A stretch of DNA of 64,000 bases from Panaeolus papilionaceus (Eukaryota > Basidiomycota > Agaricomycetes > Agaricales). Position numbers and translations under genes: made by a program. Under the pieces are notes generated by a model. The model saw nothing but the letters and a program-made list of their open reading frames with translations, had not been told where the DNA came from and made no database searches. The stretch is from NCBI GenBank assembly GCA_015501605.1, contig JADNRZ010000009.1, positions 496,001-560,000 on the forward strand. Direction: 5' to 3'. Positions 1 to 11,371 of the stretch are shown here, piece by piece; the first letter of the stretch is position 1, and every line of letters begins with the position of its first letter.

Positions 1-11
1 GAGGGAGCTGA

Positions 12-448
12 ACCTCTTCGACACATACACCTTCCTTCTTTTCCAAGTCGAGGCTGCAATCTCTGACTACACCAATAACTCTGAGAGGGATTGCTGCGGT
101 TGTTATCAGCGAAGGAGGGATGCTAACGTGCAGTGTGGATGCGCCTTGGTCTATTGTATCTGAGATACATGGGTAAGTAATGCATAATTTTTTTAGTTTG
201 CAAAGGTCTAGTCAGGTTTGACGTTAGAGAGACGCTCACATGTGCGCGTAACAGGGCCAGTGAGAACTGTTGACCACAAAAATGCCTGGCTGCTGAGGGG
301 TACGTTTGCGTCTGAAGCTATCTCCTCGATCTCATACTGCGTAACGGTTGCGTCTTTCGCTGCTGAAATCGCTGAGGCTCGCAACTCAACACCATACCCA
401 AAGCTTCCCGTGTTCCACCAAATTTTGATGTATCCAGAGGAGAGATAA
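12..448 (+). CDS. Possible 3' end of an unrecognised gene (two exons, partial at window edge)
   Basis: A plus-strand frame is open from about position 12 to 172. It meets a good donor (GTAAGT at 173), and an acceptor ending at 254 joins in frame to a second open stretch that stops at 448. The joined peptide reads ...WSIVSEIHG then PVRTVDHKNAWLLRGTF and ends MYPEER. I do not recognise a family. The two-exon reading rests only on splice signals and an open frame, and the 5' part would lie outside the window. It could be noncoding. Confidence 0.25.
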
Positions 449-1049
449 ACCCTTGGTGATACTCAACATCGTATAAAGTCGGAATCGATGCTGCACTAGA
501 AACTTTAAAAGTGATCGAAAGGGGTCTTTATCAGGTGCTTATTTTATCGCTCATGAAGTTGTTCTTACGTGATGAAGCCTATCCTTGTTGAGTGTTGTAC
601 CATACCTCGGGCTCTAAAATCTGTTCTCTGTGGGCAACATTAACATGCTCATGCACCCTAGTTTGACATCAAAGGCCCACGGGGGCACTCAAAGGGCACT
701 GGTAACAACATACTCGACTGGCAAATCAACTTGGGTTTTGACCTGGGAAGCAGGTGTTTTCATGAACCGTCAACAAGACAACTTCAACGTCTGCGGCTTC
801 TACAGCTATGAATTTGTAACAAGTTTCTGGATTTCTCAATTGAATGTAATGTAATGAAGTTCGACATCAATTCATCGGTCTCGTCAAATTTCCCACGCAT
901 TCGAGAATATGTTTTCCAAGTCTCGAGATCTCACCTGTCTCGTTTTGTGTCTCATGGCCCATTTTGCCTACTTTGGCGCTGCTTCCACCTCCACTGTCTA
1001 TCATCTCTTGCTAGACGCATAATTTGCTCGAGCACGGGTTTCAATCCCC
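449..1049. other. Intergenic stretch, no supported gene
   Basis: Short open frames occur on both strands, for example 630-854 and 854-1132 on plus, but none has a splice-linked neighbour or recognisable motif. It is the 3' flank of the first F-box gene. Confidence 0.5.
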
Positions 1050-2356
1050 TTATATCTGGAGATCATCAGTCTGAGATGCCGAACTTTCGAATGCACAAGG
1101 TGCTTGAAAATGACGCTGACCTTCGTCTTTGAGCTTCCGCTCACAGATAGCCTCAATATCAGGATGGAACTGAGGCAAACGAAAACCCAGATCAGACATT
1201 TTAGCGATCTGGTCTCCATAGCCCATCTCCTTTAGAAGGCCGACAATTCTGTGACCGCATTAGCTCAAAGGACCAAAGTTAGGGAGTATACCCGAACACC
1301 AATCCGATACCTTTCTCTTCTTTCTTCGACTTCCTGCTTATGCTGATCTTCAAGGACTTGAGAATATTTCGCGAACCAGATGGAGCAGCCTCGTGCATGC
1401 TGCCGACAGCTATGAGTTGCGGTGCTGTCCAAACTTAAAAGATGCATTACCTCCATTATTTGTCTGAGGTTCGCAACCATACCGGATTTCCACTTGTCTC
1501 TTTCTTCAGGCGTCTTGAGAGAGGTATATTCTTTCCTCCATGCTTCAATGTGAGATTTCGAGTATATTCTTTGAGATAATATCCGGCAAGGTGCTGTATG
1601 GGAGCTTTTTAAGCCATTGCCAGCAATCCACTGTGATTGGAAGCAACTTACGATCCAGATACTTTATGGAGATTGACGGTAGTAGTTCCGACACGTCTCT
1701 AGGAATACCCAATTTATCATCCAATGTTATAGCCATATAACTGTGAAGGAATCACTGTGTAATGAGTTCTATCCAGTCTGCAGAGTGGCACATGCTTCTG
1801 CACTTACCGTACACGTACACAGCTTGGGCATAACCTAATGCGCGCAGCGTGAATTCGATACTTCTGACACAGCTGTCCACATGACTGGGCATTAAAAAGA
1901 AGGCATTGGTTGATCAGTATCGGTTTCAATGTCGAAGACGCTTGTATATTTCGAGTCTTACGTGGCAACGTGTCCCGAATATCATGTCTGCGTAGGCCGG
2001 TTCATCCATGTCCTCAGGGCATTCAGGCATCCCAGGAGGCACAATTTTAGCGCGCGCCTGCCGCCATATTGGCCTGAATTCATCTGCTTTTACAAGATGA
2101 TGGAATGACCTCGACACCCTACCTAGATTCAAAAGATCTATGGGATGAAGGTACTGGCAAATCTGTAGAGTAACTCAGATTATATAGACGATGGCCATGC
2201 CATTTTGCCACCCACCTCGTTGAAGATATCAACAGGCATCTCCATTAATCGAGATAGCATTGCCTGCTGTTTAGCCCTCTTCGTGTGCCTGGTCCCATTA
2301 CGTTCGTCCCTCGATAGGCACGGCCCACTTCTCTTCCTTAAGCCATCACTTTTCAT
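1050..2356 (-). CDS. F-box domain protein (first member of the local cluster, about eight exons)
   Basis: Reading from the ATG at 2356, exon 1 ends in EMPVDIFNE and joins ICQYLHPIDLLNLGRVSR, the typical basidiomycete F-box core of the 'LP-DI--E...L-P-DLL-L-R' type. Next come the PECPEDMDEPAYADMIFG stretch shared with the copies at 2.6-6.0 kb, a cysteine motif (LCQKY...LCPSC), and a helical region ending EIVGLLKEMGYGDQI that aligns with the complete copy. Intron positions match between copies, for example the junction before HARGC here and HAQLC there. An apparent frameshift near 1570 is resolved by an intron with a strong GTAAGT donor and a CATACAG acceptor. The C-terminus is much shorter than in the complete copy, so the stop at 1050 is tentative. 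Family knowledge: F-box proteins are usually SCF ubiquitin-ligase substrate adaptors. The substrate is unknown. Confidence 0.7.
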
Positions 2357-2567
2357 AGGGGCGATGCGAAGTTGGTGGTGGTAGGAAATCAACCTAGAGA
2401 CGTGGGAGAAAGGACGATGCCAACTTTATGTATAATAATAGATCCGAGTCAGTTAGTGGTCACTCCAGCACATGTCCCTAGATTATCTGTATACTCTACC
2501 TAAAATCACCAAACTGTTAGCACTGGGCTCAACCTTGCATTTTTCACGAATATGAGGAAAATCTTAC

Positions 2568-3042
2568 CGGGATTCACAGCATTTGACACAGAGTCTTTCA
2601 CGAGCTGAGAAAATGCGTCTCTGAGAGAGGAGGCCGCAGATTTCGCCACAGACCTGTTCAGAAGTTACGGGGACTCTGAATTTGCACCACAACGATGCAA
2701 CATATCATCGATCTTACTCACAAGGCAAGAGTCCCCAAACATCAACTCTGCATATGCTGGCTTATTCATGTCGTCAGGGCAGTCCGGAAGGCCAGGGTAC
2801 CGAGAACGGGCATGGACCCATACAGGTTTCAACACTCTGCTAAGAACTAACTGACGGGTCACTCGCGATGTTCGACCAAGGTTCAGGATATCCGTTGGGT
2901 CAAGATGTTGAGATATCTACACACATGTATTAGACATGACCAGGCAACACTCTACTTTCAAGCATACCTCAAACAAGATGTCAAGGGGCATCTCCAGGAG
3001 TTCAAGCACCTGCGTGCTGCTTCCGTCATTCTGAGCTTGCAT
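2568..3042 (-). pseudogene. Truncated F-box gene copy (exons 1-3 only)
   Basis: Exon 1 (2968-3042) encodes 25 residues ending LELLEMPLDILFE. Exon 2 (2722-2916) gives ISQHLDPTDILNLGRTSR through FGDSCL. Exon 3 (2568-2653, 86 nt) encodes the cysteine motif VCGEICG...LCVKCCESR. Exon sizes and junctions match the complete copy at 3.6-6.0 kb (75, about 198 and 86 nt). After exon 3 the next candidate acceptor leads to an immediate TAG, and no later exons follow before the next F-box gene starts at 2356. The simplest reading is a 5' fragment of a duplicated gene. A short expressed F-box peptide cannot be excluded. Confidence 0.65.
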
Positions 3043-3630
3043 GACTTTCCTCTGACCCAAAGTTTGATTACGGGCGATACAAGAGCTCTTAGACGTTAAC
3101 TTGAGGATAAAGGCTGTAACAAGATGTCAACTGCCTGCGTCGGCCTGCGCACAAGACCATTTTTGGTTCATAGTGAATGCTCATCTATGCGAATACAGTA
3201 ATTAGAACTAATTAGAATCAACATTTAGATATGTGACAGGACACCATTATCCGACGTCCTTGGTGCAAGCGAAGTTGCACATATGATTCGTTGAATGCGA
3301 GAGAAAAACATTTCCAATCTCATCCTGTAGTCTAGTTTAGTCTCCCATAGTCAGTCCGCGACAATGTCTCCTTATCCCCTGTCACGGTTCGTCCATCTTC
3401 AATGTTCATATTTGCCATATTTCGAGTTAATAGCCTCTTAGCTGAACATAACTAGCTCCTATGGAACAAAGTAGTAACGTGTTAAATGCTTGTACAATAC
3501 TTGCACTACTAGTCTACACCAAACGCCGGTCGGGAGAAATGCATCAGCCTGACACTTGGTCAGGGTTAGGCCACTGCCCATGTTATCAGGAAATGTTCAC
3601 CGAGTCACCACGTTTGGGCTACACCTTGAC
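3043..3630. other. Spacer between truncated and complete F-box copies
   Basis: No supported gene. About 100-130 bp upstream of the truncated copy (to about 3170) are related to the region upstream of the complete copy (about 6020-6130) and of the inverted copy (from about 10815), so the duplications carried 5' flanking DNA. The remainder is unremarkable. Confidence 0.45.
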
Positions 3631-6019
3631 CTATATGAGCGATAATGTTTCGGAAAGTGAGAACAAAAACATACTAGAGGGTGGTATTCGATACTCCTGC
3701 ATATACCGCGTCCTGACGAATCGCTGAGTGGGATCGTACGCGTATTTGATATCTGTGGGACGAATGGAGGGGATATCATGACTGTCATTTATTATTAGTG
3801 GATATCCTGGTGAGATCGATGATACGTACTTCTCGTGAAGATGGGTCGCCATTTCTGGCATCATATTTGCTGCATGATTGCAATATGCACATCTGGTGCG
3901 AACTACCTGGTTCAAGGAGATGTAACGCTCAATAACCGCCTCTTTGAATGCGACCCTTGCTTCAACGCTTTCGTTCCCTACAACATGCTGAAACCTTTGT
4001 GAGGTCACAAGACTCGAATCAGGATGAGAGTTGGACGTATGATATGCCTGAATGTGAATCATTAGAGAGCCTTGGAACGAAGGGGGAATATATAACACAA
4101 CATACAGCCCATGACCATGACATCAATAACCTCCCTGAATCAACGGTAGAGCACTCGGTGCATTCGACAATCGGAGATTCTTCTTCCAGATCCGAAAGGA
4201 GGGTTGTGGTGGGATCAAGTCCACAAATTGCAAGAATGTCACAGAGGAGGTCATGCGATCTGCGATCAAAGTTTACACTGTCGTCAAAACCCCAAAGATA
4301 ACTTCGAAAGATTTTCCGTGCCGTATTGTATAGCAAGGCATTCTTCTTCATTACTGATCCATGAGAGTCCCATGAAACATTGTGCTCAGACAGCGCCTCT
4401 GGGACAAAGAAAAAAATCCTTCGTGTTGGTCTGACTCTTCTAGATCGAAACACAGTTGTTGCTGAAGCGAGAATAGTAGCTGGATCGAACGATTTGTCAG
4501 AAAGACCAACTTCTGCCAAGGAGATTAACCTCGCATGTATGGCACTGGTGGTTTCTGCCGTCATGTCGGCCAGCGTTTCAGCAGAAATGTTAAAAATCTC
4601 CTTGGCCACATGGACCTCCAGTGGGGTTTCAGAGACGATGGACCATATGCGGGGGATAGAAAGGACATCGGAAATGCGCAGGTACGGTTCATCTGGAGGG
4701 TAGAAAAGCAGTGCTTCGTCGTAAGCTCTCTTCAGTGTCTGCAATCGAGTGCAGTAAGCCTCTTCGAGTTCTTTCTCAATGTGTTTGCTTTTGACCAACT
4801 GCATCGCACTTTCGATTTCTGACGCCATGTCTCCCAACGCTGCCATTAATTCAGAGACGACCAGGTCGTTTGGTAGAAGTGCTTTACCTTCAAGTGTCAG
4901 AGGTTTCTGGCACAATTGGCGAAAATCCCATGCTAGCTCATGCATAACTTTTTCACTTCGTTTCATCTCATCCCCGTAACCTAATTTTTCCATATGTGCA
5001 AACAAGCTGCAAGTCGTGTCGACCTTTCAGTGTTTCAAAATAAAGACTAACGCAATTGTAGCACTCACACTTTTATTCGACCGTAAATAACTTCTTCCTT
5101 CCATCGAACATTGAAAGAAGAGCATAGTTGTGCGTGCTTCAACAAGATGAGCTTCAATTTAGGCCGACACATAACAGCAAGAAAGTTACTTTTTTCACAT
5201 TTTCTTGCTGATGAATCATAGTATCTTCCCATTTCCGTTGATTTTCGGCGCTTTCGTACTGTATTAGCCATGATGAAAGGTGAGCATTTGAGTAAAATGC
5301 AGTTCTGATTCTAACACAACCTAAAAAGTGATAAGTGGAAATGATTGGATAAATGCAACACCAAACCGGAAATGTAGAGGTGCTGACCATCACCACGAGT
5401 ATGGAAATATGTAGGCAGGAGCTTGGTGACCTCTGCAGGAAGACAGGAGAGCTTGCAGTCTTCGGAATACGAATACCTAATGAAACATGTTTATCGTGCT
5501 AGGCGTTGGTCCTATTAGATAGCGAGATACCTGGAGAGAAAGCAATCGACACATAGCCTATCGCGGGCTTCAAAGATATAACGCATTTGATCTAGAGCGC
5601 ATAATGTGCCGCAGGCCTGTTCAAGTCAACCAAAGCATTTAGTCAGTCACACAGCTGGGTCTTTGCACAAATGGACTCCAGAATATCACCCACAAGGCAA
5701 GAATCTCCGAAGATTAGCTCGGCATATGCTGGTTCAGTCATGCCTCCAGGGCAGTCCGACAGGTGACGGTGGTGCTGATAACGGGCATGGACCCATACAG
5801 GTTTGAACGCTGGACTACGAACTAACTGGCGCGTAACTCGCGATGTCCGACCAAGGCTCAGGATATCCAACGGATAAAGATGTTGACATATCTGCGCGTA
5901 TCCTGGCATTAGATATGATCAGATAACATTACTTTCAAGCGTACCTCAAACAAAATGTCAAGGGGCATCTCCAGAAGTTCGAGGACCTGCGAGCTGCTTC
6001 GATCATTTTGAGCTAACAT
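3631..6019 (-). CDS. F-box protein with Cys motif and C-terminal zinc-finger-like segment (complete, nine exons, 636 aa)
   Basis: Nine exons join in one frame: 5945-6019, 5694-5891, 5531-5616, 5394-5476, 5190-5320, 5069-5136, 4106-5006, 3830-4047 and 3631-3781 (1911 nt). The protein begins MLAQNDRSSS. The F-box core is LEMPLDILFE plus ICQHLYPLDILSLGRTSR (residues about 15-45). It is followed by a cysteine cluster ACGTLCA...RLCVDCFLSR (about 92-120), a long helical middle (LFAHMEKLGYGDEMKR) and a C-terminal CAYCNHAANMMPEMATHLHE segment resembling a degenerate C2H2 finger. This layout fits lineage-expanded basidiomycete F-box proteins, presumed SCF ligase adaptors in the nucleus or cytoplasm; the target is unknown. 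Introns are 47-75 nt in most cases. The gene sits in a head-to-tail family cluster, so unequal exchange with its neighbours is likely. Exon arithmetic supports the model; the function is inferred from the domain only. Confidence 0.75.
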
Positions 6020-6211
6020 GACTTTCTTTTGATCTAAAGTCTGATTACTGGCAATACGGAAGCTCTTGGACGTTAACTTGAGAACAAAGGTTATATGAAG
6101 ACGTTAATTGCCTATGCACAGCTCCAATTTTAGTTCGTGGTCATTGATTTGGTGAGGGGATGGCGGTGACGATGTGTAAGGTCACCAGTCACCAGTCACT
6201 GTACATGAGGC

Positions 6212-6375
6212 TCATTCAATGTATTTGTATTCAAAGTCTGTAGGGCGAATAGACGGGATATCATGACTGAAATAACAATTATTTCTCGTCAGTAATACCA
6301 TAGTGAGATTGATGTTACGTACTTCTCAAGGAGATCGTGATGGTCCGCCATTTCTGGCATCATACTGCCTGCAGG
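6212..6375 (-). pseudogene. C-terminal remnant of another F-box family copy
   Basis: On the minus strand this matches the last exons of the complete gene. AGSMMPEMADHHDLLE corresponds to the exon-8 end ANMMPEMATHLHE. An intron-like GTACGT donor follows, then HDIPSIRPTDFEYKYIE and a stop, corresponding to HDIPSIRPTDIKYAYDPTQ. Nothing of the rest of the gene is present. It marks a deleted tandem copy that once lay upstream of the complete gene. Confidence 0.6.
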
Positions 6376-6591
6376 CAGGACTATTATTGGTCTTCATGCA
6401 TTCATGACTGGATGGTGGCGGTGTGTGGTCCAGGGATGTGATGAGATAAGCAGCCATAAATAGCATTTCCACTGCACGAGTGGAAAACGTTTACGAGCAT
6501 CGAAATCACCATCATGCACTTTGTTCTCTATCCTCATCTCTCCCCTATATCCTTTCCCCCATCTTCGTATCTACCATAAAATCAAGTTAAT

Positions 6592-9500
6592 ATGGCCTCT
6601 AATTCACACATCGTTGGCTCTATTATCGAACGGAAGCCAACCTCAGGATTTAATAATACTCGCAAGACACCACCAAGCACTGGAAAGACAGGTTTTCCTG
6701 CTGTTCAGCACAGGTCTCAAAGTGCTTTTGCTAGAAGTAGAGAACAAGCACGAAAATCTGCTGCTTTATCACAACAAAGGACGGTACCCGAAGTAAAAAC
6801 ATCTGTTAAAGTACCACCCGTTACAACACAGGAAGTTTCAAGTTCTTGGAGAGATCAAATCAGTAAAGAAAATGAGGTGAAAGTGGCCAGTATGTCGGAA
6901 GCCGAGATTGAAGAAGAGAGGAGGCAAATTTTGGAGAGATTTGGTGCAAACATTGGAGATGTCTTGAAACGAGCCAGGCTTGCTCGAGAGAAGCTCAAGG
7001 AAAAGGATGTTCTGCCTTCATTCGACATGGAGGTTACAAGCCCTAGTACGAAGGATGGTGAGCATGAATTGTACCCCATCATCTACTTGGAGTATTCACC
7101 GTTTTGGTAGATGCTATTCCTATAACTACAGAGAAACCAATTGAGAGAGGTACGAGAAGCACCTCGTCAATTCTATTTGACTGACAAATTTTTTTAGCAC
7201 GGTCCCCACCACCTCCTGCGATAGTGACACCATCAAGTACGCGTCCCTCAAGCAGAGCAGACCGTAGACTGCGATTTGCAGACCTCGAGCCACAAGATGT
7301 TTATGTCTATGATTCTGCCCACCCGTCACCCGACAAGAAGGTCATGGCACTACCACCACCCAGTCCTGAAGATGAAGGGATAACAACATCCCTCGGGACC
7401 TTCAAATCAGCTAAAGGAAAGATGCTCCAGACCCAAACTACCGACATGAAAGAAATCACGAAACCAAGCTCTTCAAAGACAAAGCCCCAGTCAGAGATTG
7501 TAACACCTGAACTTATTCGTAGACGGTACTTTCCCAATGCTCTCAAGGACGACCCTAACCTGGCATGGACTACGGATCTCCCAACGGCAAACTCGGATGT
7601 AAGCACCAGCGCGGTCAGATTTGACCTTCACGGCAATCCCATTCCTCCCTCTATCTCTGCTACCCTACCTACACATCTCGGACTTCATCATCACGCAGAA
7701 GGGTCCCATGCGGGCTACACCTTAGACGATATTTTTCTTCTTTCAAGATCTACTGTCCCTGCGCAACGGGCGACAATGCTTGGAGTCCTTGCCAGGATTG
7801 CCAATAAACTTGGAAAAGCTGCTCATGTCAGTAAAACAGAGGGTTTGAAAGAGTTTTTCGGGAAGGAGGAAGAGCTACGAAAGAGGATTCTTGCAGCAGG
7901 CCTCGAGGCTATGACAGAACGTGGTGGTGTCGGTACAGCAGCGATCGAAGCTGTTTGGGAGTGTATTGTCGGCTGGGACTCGAGCTCCGCAGGGATCACC
8001 TCTGTTGAAATCGGCACGCCATCTGATTCAACGATTAACACCCTTCAATTTGAACATCTGCTTCCTGAAATCACGAATACCCTTCGTCAAGGGGACCTCC
8101 CATCTGAGTCCGTTTCCCAGCTACTCAGCATCCTTTATCGTTTTGCTCAGCAGAGCGTATCGTTGGCTACCTCCGTCGCTACTACGCCCCGATTGCTGGA
8201 TACTGTCGCCCAATGTTTCCTCCTGTCACCCGTCTCGCCTTATGGTGGATCTAACCCTCCAGACCCATTTGCGCTCGACTTTCTTTCACTTCTCGCTAGC
8301 TCTTCTAGGGAGATCGCTAAAGAAATCAGCGATATGGCGGACTCTTTCCTCCGCTTCATTTCTTTCCTACCTGCCAGTTCTCCCCATTCCCCTGACCTCA
8401 CCACCTCGCTCGTCACTTGCACCCTACGCATTTACAAGGTGCTAGCCTCTTATGGATTCGCCACCAAAATTCCTGGGATGGCCGTGACACAATTTACGCA
8501 ACTGGAACAGTACATTATATCAGACGATTGTCAGTCTCAGGGCTTGAAAATTGTTTGGGCAGAGCTTGTAGAGGTCTGGACAACCTGTGCTATTGATCCT
8601 CACCAAACGACCCCTCCGCATGAAATACGATGGAGTCAGGTCAGCAGCTGGTCATGGAATTCGGGGCTTCAAGATCTTCAGCTTTATTCCGAGACGGACG
8701 AGGGAACGTGGAAGCTATGGATTGCTTCGTGGAATGCTTTGTCTGCTTGGCTTGAAGGGTCCAAGGTCAACGGTGTTCGAGGAGGTGACGAAGAGCGCTT
8801 CTCCTTTATCGACTCTAACAGAGAAGATTTCGAGGACCAAGATGGGAAGTATCGTCAAATGATCACTTCTCTCATGGATAGGCTGGAAGATGGTCTCCAG
8901 AAGCTCAAAGAAGAGGACTCGAGTTTATTCAGTAGTTTCTCTAGTCATACGGCCCTTCTTTCAGCCTTGATTCGCGTTTGGCTGGCATGCATACCACCTC
9001 ATACAGAAGGTCCGCCTGCTTCCCCTCCATTCACCCTTCCTTTGTCTCGCATTTCCGCCTTCATCTCCCGCCTCATCGCTCATCCTCTTTGGTCATTCAC
9101 GTGGACATCAAACCCCCAGCTCAGCCTACTGTACCGCGACATGTCGGGCCTTCTCGCCATGTACCTCAAACTGTCTAAAAGGCTACCGGAATCCTCAAGT
9201 GATCTATGGATGGGTCAGGCATTTACCGTTCTCACCCGACAAAGACCAGGTGATGAGCAATTTTGCACATCCCTCATTGAAGAAATCGCGAAAAGCATCA
9301 CTACTGAGTGGGCCGTTGAGAGGGGTATCGATGTACCCCAGCCCATCTGGCAGAATGGAGGACTGGCTATCCTCCTACCCTTCTTCCGGTTCATTGTGCA
9401 ATCTCTGGTGGGCGTTCAGACAGGGCCTCTTCACCCTAATGTCGAGTCCATTAAAGCTACCACGACGTTGCGATTACCGTCACCATCGTCCCCGGAGAGC

Positions 9501-10481
9501 AATGGATTGCCTCTTTATCGTGATTGGACTATGGGTGCGATGGATCACTTGCTAAGGTCAGCCGACTCCCCGGTATTCAAATCCCTTCCTCAGTCGTGGA
9601 GTACCTCGGAGGTGGACATAACCAGAGCGAGCTTGTTTTTCAGCAAGATCGCTCAGGAGGTTCTGCGAAAATGCGGACAACAAGCATTTGCAATGTCGGC
9701 GGAGGAAGCTTGTTTTAATTGCATGAAGGTTTTCATGTTGGAACACGGTCAATCGCAATCGGACTCTTCTGAGGAGGTTTATCGGGACCCTATTGTGGAA
9801 CGCTACATGAAGAGCTTGTTGCAAACTTACGCGCTCGGTTCTAGTATTCCCTTGCTCCACGGTCCTGAAACACTGGAAAAGGTTGCAACGAGGTTCCTTG
9901 GCCCCGATGTACCTTTCTTCCAATTTTATACCGACTTTGTGGCGCTTTATGACGCTGTCTCGTTCTCCCATGCCCTCTTCGGTCAACTTCTCTTGCCTCC
10001 AACATCTATGAAATATCCTATCGATTACCGCAAACACCTCTGGTGCGATTTCAACCACATCCTGAAGACCGTTCGCGTGCAACCACAAGATCTATTGGTC
10101 GGGGACGTCAGAGACTATCTTTATCCCGTAGAAACCAACCCACAGGTACTGGGGTCCTTCCTAGGCTTACTCCTCAAGGGTATCATTGGTGACTCGGTTC
10201 GCTTGATCGCGCTTCATCATATTGCATCCTGCATTTGGACCGACCTGCGACCAGAAGGAGTCGAGGTACAACAGGAGCGTGCTAGCAAGATGCTGCAGGC
10301 AGTTGTAGGGCAGGGTAGCCCAGAGCTCATCAAGGAAATTGTGACGTATCATCAAAGGGCGACGTCCTTTGCGTTGCTTCCTCCTACATGTTTTGAAGGT
10401 GTCATCAAGTCGAGGCTGGATGATGTTCGTCGTCTTGCAGGTCCTTCTGTTTGTGATCGACTCTTGCCCCTGTTCTCGTAG
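6592..10481 (+). CDS. RBA50: RNA polymerase II-associated protein 1 (RPAP1/Rba50), 1262 aa
   Basis: Three exons, 6592-7057, 7111-7149 and 7198-10481, add up to 3789 nt in frame. The small 39-nt middle exon is framed by good GT-AG sites. Residues about 100-135 form the RPAP1 N-terminal motif (EEERRQILERFGANIGDVLK). Residues about 308-375 form the RPAP1 C-terminal motif (RFDLHGNPIPPS, then LGLHHHAEGSHAGYTLDDIF and STVPAQRATMLGVLARI). The long remainder is helical, as in the family. Family knowledge: RPAP1/Rba50 acts in the cytoplasm with the R2TP and GPN-GTPase machinery to assemble and import RNA polymerase II. Length is usual for fungal homologues. Its neighbours are unrelated; truncated F-box copies flank it in opposite orientations. 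Confidence 0.93.
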
Positions 10482-10948
10482 AGGTTTTAAGACTTTATAC
10501 ACATACAATTTCCAAAGAGAAACGAAACTAATGTACCAAATGCCTGTATCTGTAGAACTAAACATGTAGTACGTGTCTAATCGTCCCGTTTCTTGATATG
10601 CATTCTCACTTGTGACGTTTTGTGTTGTCAAGTTTGGATCAGACCAATAGTTGGAGTTGGAACATTGGCATTTACACTTGGACATAAGAATAAATGAACA
10701 TTGCAGTTGGACAAACAAAGTATCAGGACAGGATTGAATCTTTTGCTCTCCGAGTCAACAGCTTGCCTACGCATCGCATTCCACCAAGGTTGATCTCACA
10801 CCGCCATCATCCATTTAGTACGAACCAAAAATGGTCCTGTGTGTAGGTAAAGGCAGACAATAGACATCTTGTTACAGCCCTAATACTCAAGTTAACATCT
10901 GAGACCTCTCGTATTGTCCATAACCGGACTTTGGATCAGACGAAAGTC
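10482..10948. other. RPAP1 3' flank and 5' flank of the inverted F-box fragment
   Basis: No gene. From about 10815 the sequence resembles, in inverse orientation, the region upstream of the F-box copies at about 3170-3043, so the duplicated segment began before the coding part. Confidence 0.5.
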
Positions 10949-11151
10949 ATGTTAGCCCAGAATGAACGAAGCACCCCGCAGGTGCTTGAACTTCTGGAGA
11001 TGCCCCTTGACGTTATGTTAGAGGTACGCTTGAAAGTAGTGTTATCTGACCATATCTAATGCCAGTATACGCGCAGATATTCCAATATCTTTATCCGATA
11101 GATATCTTGAGTCTTGGTTGGACATCGCAACATACGCAGCAACTGGTGACC
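10949..11151 (+). pseudogene. Truncated F-box gene copy in inverted orientation
   Basis: The ATG at 10949 starts MLAQNERSTPQVLELLEM, almost the same first exon as the complete copy. A GTACGC donor and a GCGCAG acceptor join it to IFQYLYPIDILSLGWTSQ, which ends after QQLVT in a TAG. Everything downstream of the first half of the F-box exon is missing or unrecognisable. It lies on the opposite strand to the rest of the cluster and on the other side of RPAP1. Confidence 0.65.
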
Positions 11152-11371
11152 TAGCCTGATACTTTTCTCCGGACTGATCAGGACATTTGGTGCGCAAGGG
11201 TTTTAAATTTTGTTCTATAGGACCTCGTTATGTCAGATCAAGAGACTATTTTTTTTATTCAAGCTTTGGTTGGGTTGAAAGTGGTATATTGTCTGAATGG
11301 TATCATGATGTAACTGATAGGCTGTTTCGCTTTGAGGGTCCGAGAACGGTTGCTGCAGAAGAGCTGGCACG

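Noticed and set aside
1030..1060. tRNA-like T-arm sequence (gggtttcaatcccc)
   Set aside because: No matching acceptor stem, D-arm or anticodon arm could be drawn around it. It falls at the end of the F-box gene.
1560..1640. Apparent 2-nt frameshift in the first F-box gene
   Set aside because: A GTAAGT donor and CATACAG acceptor remove the mismatched stretch and restore the frame, giving a peptide (PCRILSQRIYSKSHI) that aligns with GCVRIRTAFYSNAHL of the complete copy, where an intron sits at the same place.
9558..10088. 176-codon minus-strand frame within RPAP1
   Set aside because: Antisense shadow of a long, strongly supported coding exon.
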